The translations under genes were made by a program, and so were the position numbers. A stretch of 64,000 bases of DNA. Origin: Agromyces sp. S2-1-8. Lineage in GTDB: Bacteria > Actinomycetota > Actinomycetes > Actinomycetales > Microbacteriaceae. Shown here piece by piece: positions 49,953 to 57,479 of the stretch. The notes below the pieces were generated by a model, which was not told the DNA's origin, did not search any database, and saw nothing but the letters and a program-made list of their open reading frames with translations. The stretch lies in contig NZ_JAJOLP010000001.1 in NCBI RefSeq assembly GCF_021129215.1, positions 682,001-746,000 on the forward strand, given 5' to 3'. How positions within the stretch are numbered: the first letter of the stretch is position 1; every line of letters starts with the position of its first letter.

Positions 49953-50240
49953 ATGACCGACACGAGCGGACCGCTCGACATCACCTTCACCTCGACCCTC
50001 GGCAAGGTGCGCGAGGGTGACACCTGGACCTGTGCCCAGCTGCCCGACTCGGCGACGATCTTCGACACCCGCGGCCTCGTCAAGGTCGAGGGCACGATCG
50101 ACGGCGAGCCGTTCCGCGGCGCGTTCATGGCGCTCGGCGACGGCACCCACAAGCTGCCGGTCTCCGCGGCCGTCCGCAAGCGCATCGGCAAGACCGACGG
50201 CGACTCGGTCACCGTCCACCTCACCCGCCGTCTCAGCTGA
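49953..50240 (+). CDS. DUF1905-domain protein
   Basis: 95 residues forming a single DUF1905 barrel: LDITFTSTLGKVREGDTWTC, ATIFDTRGLVKVEGTIDGEP, FMALGDGTHKLPVSAAVRKR and KTDGDSVTVHLTRRL. It is co-oriented 13 bp after the membrane-protein gene and probably co-repressed by the TetR regulator. It is equivalent to the N-terminal half of the YdeI-like protein at 48288. Confidence 0.88.
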   Translation: MTDTSGPLDITFTSTLGKVREGDTWTCAQLPDSATIFDTRGLVKVEGTIDGEPFRGAFMALGDGTHKLPVSAAVRKRIGKTDGDSVTVHLTRRLS

Positions 50241-50308
50241 GCGCGGCGGGGCGCGGCGCCCGCGACGGTGCGCCGCCGGCCGCGCCGACGCGATGGTAGG
50301 AATGGCAG

Positions 50309-50836
50309 GTGCCGATCCTGCCGAAAGAACGTGATCCGCGGCTCATCACGATCCGTCGTGGCGGAACCCTGAGCGACGACGACCACCACCTGCTCGCGGA
50401 GTGGGCGATCGCGTGCGCCGAGCACGTGCTGCCCCTCTTCGAGGACGCGCAGCCCGACGACCCGCGGCCGCGCGAGGTGCTCGAGGTCGCACGCGGGTGG
50501 GTGCGCGGCGAGGTGCCGATGCGCGAGGCGCATCATGCGGCGTTCCACGCGAACGCCGCGGGCCGAGGCCGACCCGATCCCGTGAAGTTCGCTGCGCTGT
50601 CGGTCGGGCAGGCGGTCGCGGTGGCGCACGTCGCCGAGCACGAGCTCGGGGCGGCGGCGTATGCGATCCGTGCGGCCACGGCCGCGGCACCCGTTGATGA
50701 CGGGGATGCCTCGGAGCGGGCGCGGCTCGCCGAGCGCGACTGGCAGCGCGACCGGCTGCCGCCGGCCATCCGCGATCTCGTGCTCGACGATCAGCGGCGC
50801 CGCAGCGCGATCTGCTGGAACGTCTTCGATGAGTGA
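50309..50836 (+). CDS. Putative immunity-protein-like (Imm5-like) protein
   Basis: 175 residues from GTG 50309. Helical, with RRGGTLSDDDHHLLAEWAIA, CAEHVLPLFEDAQPDDPRPR, EVLEVARGWVRGEVPMREAH and AHVAEHELGAAAYAIRAATA, a pattern of proteins labelled putative immunity protein. No toxin-like gene is next to it, so the label may be misleading. Overlaps the following methyltransferase gene by 8 bp. Confidence 0.72.
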   Translation: MPILPKERDPRLITIRRGGTLSDDDHHLLAEWAIACAEHVLPLFEDAQPDDPRPREVLEVARGWVRGEVPMREAHHAAFHANAAGRGRPDPVKFAALSVGQAVAVAHVAEHELGAAAYAIRAATAAAPVDDGDASERARLAERDWQRDRLPPAIRDLVLDDQRRRSAICWNVFDE

Positions 50837-51752
50837 ACGGCTCGGCCGGGCGTACTTCGGGGTGCAGGCGGTCGCAGGACTGGCGTGGTGGCTCGCGGTG
50901 TTCACGGTGCCCGTCGTGCGGGGCGCCACGCTCGGCGGGCTCGACCCCATGGTCGTCGCCGTGCTCGACCTCCCGCTGTTCGTCGGGGCCTCGGCGGTCG
51001 CTGCGTGCGGCGTGCGCGCGGCGGCGTTCGTCGCGACAGGGTGGACATTGATCGTCACCGCGGGTCTCACGGTGTACGCGACGCTCAGCACCGAGGCGGG
51101 CTGGGGTGTGCTGCTCATGGGCGCGGCGTCCGTGGCATCCGTGGTGGCTCTCTGCCTGATGGTGCTGGGACGCGTGCCGACCGAGTGGATGCTCGTCGGG
51201 CCGTTCCGATTCCGCCGGGCGGACGAGTCGGCGAAGACGGTCGCACACCTCGCGGCGACCGCCGTGCAGATCGTGGTCTTCTGGGGGCTGCTGCTCGGAG
51301 TCGTGCCGGCGGTGATCGCCTGGCTCGAAGTGCGGTGGGGGCTGGCCGTGCCCACGCCCGGCTGGCTGCTGCCGTTCGGTGCCTTCGTGTTCGCGCTCGC
51401 GAGCGGCCTCGGCATCTGGTCGGCGGTCGCGATGGCGACCCGCGGCGCCGGCACTCCGCTGCCCGCGGCGACCGCGAACCGGCTCGTGATCACCGGGCCG
51501 TATCGCTTCGTGCGCAACCCGATGGCGTTGGCGGGCATCACGCAGGGGGTCGCGGTCGGTCTCATGCTCGGCGCGTGGCTGGTCGTCGCCTACGCGGTCG
51601 CGGGCGGGCTGTTCTGGAACTTCGTCGTGCGCCCGCTCGAGGAGGCCGAGATGGAAGCGAGAATCGGCGATGAGTTCCGCCGGTACCGCGCGGCGGTGCG
51701 GTGCTGGGTGCCGCGGTTCTCGGGGACGCCACTCGAAGTCTCCCGCACCTGA
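50829..51752 (+). CDS. Integral membrane isoprenylcysteine-carboxyl-methyltransferase-like protein
   Basis: 307 residues with about seven hydrophobic segments. The C-terminal ICMT/phospholipid-methyltransferase pattern LVITGPYRFVRNPMALAGIT, then PLEEAEMEARIGDEFRRYRA with the conserved E-x-x-x-x-Y/F-R ending, indicates a SAM-dependent membrane methyltransferase. The acceptor is unknown. The start overlaps the previous gene (ATG 50829), so the pair is coupled. Confidence 0.82.
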   Translation: MSERLGRAYFGVQAVAGLAWWLAVFTVPVVRGATLGGLDPMVVAVLDLPLFVGASAVAACGVRAAAFVATGWTLIVTAGLTVYATLSTEAGWGVLLMGAASVASVVALCLMVLGRVPTEWMLVGPFRFRRADESAKTVAHLAATAVQIVVFWGLLLGVVPAVIAWLEVRWGLAVPTPGWLLPFGAFVFALASGLGIWSAVAMATRGAGTPLPAATANRLVITGPYRFVRNPMALAGITQGVAVGLMLGAWLVVAYAVAGGLFWNFVVRPLEEAEMEARIGDEFRRYRAAVRCWVPRFSGTPLEVSRT

Positions 51753-51927
51753 CGTCGACCGCACCGAGTTCGATCCGCTCGTTCCCGGGAGGCTGTGACC
51801 CGCGCACCTGGCCGTGCGACTCGCGTGTCGTGATCTCCCGACCCGGGCCACCCGCATCGAATCGGTTCGATAGGCTCCTTGGCAACGCAAACATCTGAAG
51901 CCCCCGCAGAGACCCGCCGAGAGCCCC

Positions 51928-53421
51928 ATGCCCACCTCCCTCACCACCGGCGCCCCCTGGCGCGTCATCCTCGTCTTCGCGACGCCGTTGCTCATCGGCA
52001 ACGTCGTGCAGCAGCTCTACCAGGTCGCCGACGCGATCGTCGTCGGGCGCTACCTCGGCATCGACTCGTTGGCCGCGGTCGGTGCGACGGGGTCGCTGCT
52101 CTTCCTGCTGCTCGGATTCGCCTGGGGGTTGACCTCGGGATTCGCCATCCCGACGGCGCAGGCCTTCGGCGCCGCTGACTCCGCCGCGGTGCGCAGCTCG
52201 GTGGCGACGGGCACGATGCTCACCGCCGCGATGAGCGCGTGCCTCACGATCGCCGCCCCGTTCCTCGCCGAACCGATGCTGCGCCTGCTGCAGACCCCCG
52301 AGGAGCTGCTCGCCGAGGCGACCGTGTTCACGCAGGTCAGCTTCCTCGGGGCTGCCGCGGTCATGTTCTTCAATTACCTCTCCGCTGTGATCCGGGCGCT
52401 CGGCGACTCGCGCACGCCGCTCGTGTTCCTCACGATCGCGTGCGTGCTGAACGTGGGCCTCGTCGTCGTCATGGTCGGCCCGCTCGGCTGGGGCGTGGCG
52501 GGAGCGGCGTGGGCGACGGTCGTCGCGCAGGCCGTCTCGGTCGCCCTCTGCCTCCTCTACGTGCGCCGCCGCCTGCCCGTGCTGCACCTGCGCCGCTCCG
52601 ACTGGAGGGTGTCGCGCGTCGAGCTGCGCGAGCACCTGCGCATCGGCATGGCCATGGGCGTGCAGACCTCGATCATCGCGATCGGCACGCTCACCGTGCA
52701 GGTGGCGCTCAACGAGCTCGGCGCCGACGCGGTCGCCGCGTTCACGCTGGGATCGCGGGTCGAGTCGATCGCGGTCGCGCTGCTCTCGTCGTTGGGCCTC
52801 GCCGCTTCGATGTTCGCCGCGCAGAACCTCGGCGGCAAGCGCCCCGACCGCGTTCGTCGCGGCGTCGTGCAGGCGACCTGGATGTCGATCGGGGCAGCCG
52901 TGGCGATCGGGGCACTGCTGATCATGTTCGGCGAGCAACTCGTGCGGTTCTTCGTCGGCGAGGGGTCGAACGACGTGGTGGACGCCGCCGCGCTCATGCT
53001 CTCCATCGACGGCTTCACCTACTCGCTGCTCGGCGTGCTGTTCATCCTGCGAGGAGTGCTGCAGGGGCTCGGTTACACCATCGTGCCGACGGTGACCGGG
53101 GTGATCGAGCTCGTGATGCGCGTCGCGGCCGCGGTCGTGCTGGGGTCGATATTCGGCTTCGTCGGCGTCGTGCTGAGCAACCCGCTCGCGTGGCTGGGCT
53201 CGGTCGCGCTGCTCATTCCCGCCTACGTCCGCGAGCATCGCCGTCTGGGTCGGCTGCCGGTCGAGCCGCTCGCGGCCACTCCGACCACGCCGGTCGCGGT
53301 CATCGGGCCCGTGGACGGGTCGATGACCGTCGACGCCGTCGTGACCGGATCGGTGCCGGTCCATCGGCCCGCCGAGGACGATCAGGATCCCGACCTCGCG
53401 TCGAACGTCGAGACCCGCTGA
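51928..53421 (+). CDS. MATE-family efflux transporter
   Basis: 497 residues, twelve predicted membrane segments in two MatE halves. Half 1 has TPLLIGNVVQQLYQVADAIV and GRYLGIDSLAAVGATGSLLF; half 2 has GMAMGVQTSIIAIGTLTVQV and SRVESIAVALLSSLGLAASM with AQNLGGKRPDRVRRGV. Exports cations or drugs using Na+ or H+ gradients. The soluble C-terminal tail of about 50 residues is Thr/Val/Asp-rich. Stands alone. Confidence 0.92.
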   Translation: MPTSLTTGAPWRVILVFATPLLIGNVVQQLYQVADAIVVGRYLGIDSLAAVGATGSLLFLLLGFAWGLTSGFAIPTAQAFGAADSAAVRSSVATGTMLTAAMSACLTIAAPFLAEPMLRLLQTPEELLAEATVFTQVSFLGAAAVMFFNYLSAVIRALGDSRTPLVFLTIACVLNVGLVVVMVGPLGWGVAGAAWATVVAQAVSVALCLLYVRRRLPVLHLRRSDWRVSRVELREHLRIGMAMGVQTSIIAIGTLTVQVALNELGADAVAAFTLGSRVESIAVALLSSLGLAASMFAAQNLGGKRPDRVRRGVVQATWMSIGAAVAIGALLIMFGEQLVRFFVGEGSNDVVDAAALMLSIDGFTYSLLGVLFILRGVLQGLGYTIVPTVTGVIELVMRVAAAVVLGSIFGFVGVVLSNPLAWLGSVALLIPAYVREHRRLGRLPVEPLAATPTTPVAVIGPVDGSMTVDAVVTGSVPVHRPAEDDQDPDLASNVETR

Positions 53422-53492
53422 CCAGCGCAATCGCGTTCCGGACCTCGCGGTGGGTCTAGCCGCGCGCGGGCAACGCGCGTACCGTCGAGCGC

Positions 53493-53864
53493 ATGACGAA
53501 GCTCATCGAGAACCTGGCGGATTCGGTGCCCAGGTGGGGCGCGAAGGTGGCGTACGGCGAGAAGTCGACGATCGACGGGCGCGAGTTCGTTCCGGTCGCG
53601 CTCGTGGCCTTCGGGTTCGGCGGGGGTGAGGGCTCCGGCGACATGCCGGAGACCGAGAAGACCCCGGCCGGCCGGGGTGAGGGCAGCGGTGGCGGTGGCG
53701 GTGGCTACGCCGTGCCGATCGGGGCGTACATCGGCGGACCGGATGGACTGCGATTCCGCCCCAACACGATCGCCCTCGCGGTGGTCGCGGTGCCGCTCGT
53801 GTCGGCGGTCGGCGCCGCCCTGGCGATGATCATCGGCGCGAGCCGGTTCGCCCGCTCCCGCTGA
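53493..53864 (+). CDS. GerW/YtfJ-like protein
   Basis: 123 residues: LIENLADSVPRWGAKVAYGE, REFVPVALVAFGFGGGEGSG, a Gly/Glu-rich flexible stretch, GGGYAVPIGAYIGGPDGLRF, and a C-terminal membrane helix TIALAVVAVPLVSAVGAALA. It resembles the GerW (YtfJ) family; in a non-sporing actinobacterium the role is unknown. It is followed by a 247-bp interval with the monooxygenase operator. Confidence 0.78.
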   Translation: MTKLIENLADSVPRWGAKVAYGEKSTIDGREFVPVALVAFGFGGGEGSGDMPETEKTPAGRGEGSGGGGGGYAVPIGAYIGGPDGLRFRPNTIALAVVAVPLVSAVGAALAMIIGASRFARSR

Positions 53865-54032
53865 CCGCAAGCCCGAACGGAAGCCCGACCACCCGCCGCG
53901 ACCCGGTTCCTCCACTGAGGTGACGAACGTCGCCGAGCCCGACCGCATCGGTCGCCCGGCGCTGATCGCCACCCGGCTTGTGCTGCGTCGCGTCGCGATC
54001 TACCATTGCCTCGCGCGATAAACGAATAGCAC

Positions 54033-54047
54033 GTTCGAATATCGAAC
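54033..54047. promoter_or_regulatory. Palindromic operator upstream of the monooxygenase
   Basis: GTTCGA-ATA-TCGAAC, perfect 15-bp palindrome about 65 bp before the monooxygenase start. A plausible binding site for the IclR-type regulator encoded downstream. Confidence 0.55.
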
Positions 54048-54111
54048 AATGCGAGGCATCCATCTCTCGAAACCGCCGGGTGCCTCGTCACGACGACGTG
54101 AGGAGCCCACC

Positions 54112-56025
54112 GTGCAGTTCCACCACCACGGCTACGTGTCCGGCGACCCCCGGGTGCTCCCGGCCGCAGGGGTCGGCATCGACCGCCCCGAGGAGCTGCC
54201 CGACGAGATCGACGTGCTCATCGTCGGCTCGGGGCCCGCGGGCATGCTGCTGTCGGCGCAGCTCTCGCAGTACCCCGACGTCGTCACGCGCATCATCGAG
54301 CGCCGAGACGGCCGGCTCGTGCTGGGCCAGGCCGACGGCATCCAGCCGCGCAGCGTCGAGACGTTCCAGGCGTTCGGCTTCGCCGAGCGCATCATCGCCG
54401 AGGCGTACAACATCGGCTACATGAACTTCTGGGGCCCCGACCCCGCCGACCCGCAGAACATCATCCGCACCTCGCGCACCGAGGACTACGGCTACAAGAT
54501 CAGCGAGTTCCCGCACCTCATCGTGAACCAGGCGCGCGTGCTCGACTACTTCGCCGAGGCCGCAGCCCACGGGCCCGGCCGCATCGTGCCCGACTACGGC
54601 ATCGAGTTCACGGGCCTCACCGTGCACGAGGAAGGCAGCGAAGGCGCGGCGTCGGGCTACCCCGTCGAGGTGCGCGTGCGCTACACCGCGGGCGAGCGCG
54701 CCGGCGAGGAGCGCACCGTGCGCGCGAAGTACGTCGCGGGCTGCGACGGCGCGCGCAGCGGCGTGCGCGAGGCGATCGGCCGCAAGCACATCGGCGCCAT
54801 GGCGTCGCACGCGTGGGGCGTCATGGACGTCGTCGTGAACACCGACTTCCCGGACTGGCGCACGAAGTGCGCGATCAACTCGGAGGCGGGCAACATCCTG
54901 CACATCCCTCGCGAGGGCGGGTACCTCAGCCGCATGTACATCGACCTGGGGGCCGTGGCCGAGGATGACGACCATGAGGTGCGCAAGACGCCGATCGAGG
55001 CCATCATCGCGAAGGCCAACGACATCCTGCACCCGTACACGCTCGACGTGCGCCAGGTCGCGTGGTTCAGCGTCTACGAGGTCGGCCACCGGGTGACCGA
55101 CCACTTCGACGACCGGGCGAACGACGACGAGGATGCCTCGCCGCGGGTGTTCCTCACCGGAGACGCCTGCCACACCCACAGCGCGAAGGCCGGCCAGGGC
55201 ATGAACGTCTCGATGCAGGACGGCTTCAACCTGGGCTGGAAGCTCGGTTCGGTCGTCTCGGGGCTCGCGCCGGCGTCGCTGCTCTCGACCTACTCGGCCG
55301 AACGGCAGCCCGTCGCGCAGCAGCTCATCGACTTCGACCGCGAGTGGTCGTCGCTCATGGCGCGCAAGCCCGAGGAGATCTCCGACCCGCAGGAGCTCGC
55401 GACGTTCTACCTCGGCACGGCAGAGTTCCCGTCGGGGTTCATGACGCAGTACGGGCCCTCGATGATCACGGGCGACGCCGCGCACCAGGAGCTCGCGACC
55501 GGGTTCCCGATCGGCAAGCGGTTCAAGTCGTCGCAGGTGTCGTTCGTGTGCGACGGCAACGTCGTGCACCTCGGCCACCACGCCAAGGCCGACGGCCGCT
55601 GGCGCGTCTACGCCTTCGCCGACGCGCCGGCCGCGGGCGAGGCATCCGCCCTGACCGACTGGGCCGAGTGGATGGCGACCGCACCAGAGTCACCGGTGTC
55701 GCGGTTCACGCCGGCGGGTGCCGACGTCGACGCGGTGTTCGACGTCAAGGCGATCTACCAGCAGCGGCACGACGAGCTCGACATCACCCGGGCGCCCGAG
55801 GCGTTCCGGCCGAAGACCGGTCCGCTCGCGCTGATGGACTGGGAGAAGGTCTTCGCCGCCGGCCCGAGCGTCTGGTGCCCGACCGACATCTTCGAGGAGC
55901 GCGGCATCTCGCGCGACGGTGCGGTCGTCGTCGTGCGCCCCGACGGGTACGTCGCGCACGTGCTGCCGCTCACGGCGACGGCCGAGCTGGGCGAGTTCTT
56001 CGCGGGGCAGATGCTCGAGCGCTGA
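54112..56025 (+). CDS. FAD-dependent aromatic hydroxylase (phenol 2-monooxygenase / 3-hydroxybenzoate 4-hydroxylase type)
   Basis: 637 residues from GTG 54112 (GAGGAG 7 nt ahead). PHBH-fold flavoprotein: dinucleotide motif DVLIVGSGPAGMLLSAQLSQ near 36-55, DG motif VAGCDGARSGVREAIGR, GD motif VFLTGDACHTHSAKAGQGMN. A C-terminal thioredoxin-like domain (from about residue 450) is characteristic of phenol hydroxylase and MobA-type enzymes. Hydroxylates an aromatic ring with NADPH and O2; the substrate is not determinable. An IclR-family regulator follows on the opposite strand and probably controls it through the upstream palindrome. Confidence 0.88.
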   Translation: MQFHHHGYVSGDPRVLPAAGVGIDRPEELPDEIDVLIVGSGPAGMLLSAQLSQYPDVVTRIIERRDGRLVLGQADGIQPRSVETFQAFGFAERIIAEAYNIGYMNFWGPDPADPQNIIRTSRTEDYGYKISEFPHLIVNQARVLDYFAEAAAHGPGRIVPDYGIEFTGLTVHEEGSEGAASGYPVEVRVRYTAGERAGEERTVRAKYVAGCDGARSGVREAIGRKHIGAMASHAWGVMDVVVNTDFPDWRTKCAINSEAGNILHIPREGGYLSRMYIDLGAVAEDDDHEVRKTPIEAIIAKANDILHPYTLDVRQVAWFSVYEVGHRVTDHFDDRANDDEDASPRVFLTGDACHTHSAKAGQGMNVSMQDGFNLGWKLGSVVSGLAPASLLSTYSAERQPVAQQLIDFDREWSSLMARKPEEISDPQELATFYLGTAEFPSGFMTQYGPSMITGDAAHQELATGFPIGKRFKSSQVSFVCDGNVVHLGHHAKADGRWRVYAFADAPAAGEASALTDWAEWMATAPESPVSRFTPAGADVDAVFDVKAIYQQRHDELDITRAPEAFRPKTGPLALMDWEKVFAAGPSVWCPTDIFEERGISRDGAVVVVRPDGYVAHVLPLTATAELGEFFAGQMLER

Positions 56026-56103
56026 ACCCGGGCCCGTCGAAGGTGCACTCGTGGCCCGGATGCGGGCGGCGAGTGCACTCTCGGGGCGCGGAGGGGCGAG
56101 TCG

Positions 56104-56817
56104 TCAGGCGCCCGAGGCGCGCCGCAGGTTCGCCGAGGCGACGAGCAGCCGCTCGGCGAGCTCGTCCTCGGGCCGGGGGAAGGACACGTGGATGACGGCG
56201 ATCGCCGCCGGCGGCTGCCCGGGCAGGTTGAGCGGCACGGCGACCGATCGCAGCGACGGCACCACCTCGTCGTGGCTCACGGTGTACCCCCGGGCACGGC
56301 TCTCGGCGATCTCGGCGCGCAGGGTCTCGGGCACGTCGTCGGGCCAGCGCGACTCCGGCAAGCCCATGAGGATCGCCTTGCCGGGGCCTCCGCGCGTGAT
56401 CGGGTGCCGGTGCCCCGGCCGGTACGACACGGCGGCCGTCCGGCGCGGCGACGCGCTCACGAGCGTCACGGCCTCGTCGCCGTCGAGCAGCACGGCGAGC
56501 AGGCACGTCATGCCGAGTTCTTCGGCGACCTCCGCGAGCTCGGGCAGGGCGAGCTGCTGCAGGTCGCGCTGCACCCCGGCGGCCAGTGCGGCGAGACCGG
56601 CCCCGAGCACGATGCGCCCCCCGGCGTCGCGCGAGGCGAGCCCGTGGTGCTCGAGCGTACGCAGCAGGCGGTAGGCGACCGAGCGGTGCACGCCCAGTTC
56701 GGCGGCCACCTCGTCGATCGAGAGCGCGCGGTCGGCATCGGCCAGGATCTCGAGGATCCGGATGCCACGGCTGAGGGTCTGCGACCCCGCCTGCGCCGCC
56801 TTCATGTCTGCCGCCAT
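56104..56817 (-). CDS. IclR-family transcriptional regulator
   Basis: 237 residues from ATG 56817 (MAADMKAAQAGSQTLSRGIR; ATG 56806 is possible). N-terminal winged HTH (LSIDEVAAELGVHRSVAYRL, LRTLEHHGLASRD) and C-terminal IclR effector domain (GRIVLGAGLAALAAGVQRDL; ITRGGPGKAILMGLPES; VSHDEVVPSLRSVAVPL). Convergent with the monooxygenase it likely regulates; inverted CGTCCGAT/ATCGGACG repeats lie by its own start. Confidence 0.92.
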   Translation of the reverse strand: MAADMKAAQAGSQTLSRGIRILEILADADRALSIDEVAAELGVHRSVAYRLLRTLEHHGLASRDAGGRIVLGAGLAALAAGVQRDLQQLALPELAEVAEELGMTCLLAVLLDGDEAVTLVSASPRRTAAVSYRPGHRHPITRGGPGKAILMGLPESRWPDDVPETLRAEIAESRARGYTVSHDEVVPSLRSVAVPLNLPGQPPAAIAVIHVSFPRPEDELAERLLVASANLRRASGA

Positions 56818-56893
56818 GCGTCCGATACTAGAACGACCTGCTCGATCATCGGACGATGGCGCCGTCGACCCCTCGGGTGCGAGACTGACGTCG

Positions 56894-57466
56894 ATGACCG
56901 AACACGGTGACGAGTCCCCGTCGAGCGGGCAGCCGGCGGCCGGCGACCCGCTCGGCATGGGCGACGACGAGGCGATCACGGGCGAACTCCTCAAGGAGCC
57001 GGGCCTCGCCGACGAATTGATCCGGCAGAACACGCTCATGTACGGCGGGTTGATCGGCCTCGGCGTCGTGATCGTCCAGCCGTACATCGGGAGCGACGAC
57101 CTTCCCCCGCTCGGGCTCGTGACGGTCATCTCGTTCGCGTTGGCCATTCCGCTGCTCGCGATGCTCATGCTGCTCGGCAGCCAGGAGGCGTACCGCCACC
57201 GCGTGAGCCGCGCGCGCAGCGTCGGCTTCGCCCGGGGGGTCGCGATGGCGGCCGCGTGCGTCGGCACGGTGGCGGCGTTCTGGCAGATCAGCTGGATCGC
57301 GGGCGTGGTCATCCTCGTCAGCGGGGCCGTCGCCATCGGCGTCCAGAGCGCCGGGTACGTCAAGCTCGAGCCCGAGATGATGCGCAAGGCCGAGACGCTC
57401 TCGCTCGGGCGCGTCGCGGCCCGGCGGGCGGCCCGGAAGGGCCGCCGACCCGACGTGGAGCGGTGA
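56894..57466 (+). CDS. Hypothetical membrane protein
   Basis: 190 residues from ATG 56894 (MTEHGDESPSSGQPAAGDPL). An acidic cytoplasmic N-terminus of about 60 residues is followed by two pairs of hydrophobic segments (MYGGLIGLGVVIVQPYIG; LGLVTVISFALAIPLLAMLM; VAMAAACVGTVAAFW; IAGVVILVSGAVAIGVQSAG) and a basic tail (RRAARKGRRPDVER). No family recognised. Divergent from the IclR gene and convergent with the LuxR gene 13 bp away. Confidence 0.75.
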   Translation: MTEHGDESPSSGQPAAGDPLGMGDDEAITGELLKEPGLADELIRQNTLMYGGLIGLGVVIVQPYIGSDDLPPLGLVTVISFALAIPLLAMLMLLGSQEAYRHRVSRARSVGFARGVAMAAACVGTVAAFWQISWIAGVVILVSGAVAIGVQSAGYVKLEPEMMRKAETLSLGRVAARRAARKGRRPDVER

Positions 57467-57479
57467 ACGAGCCGATCGC

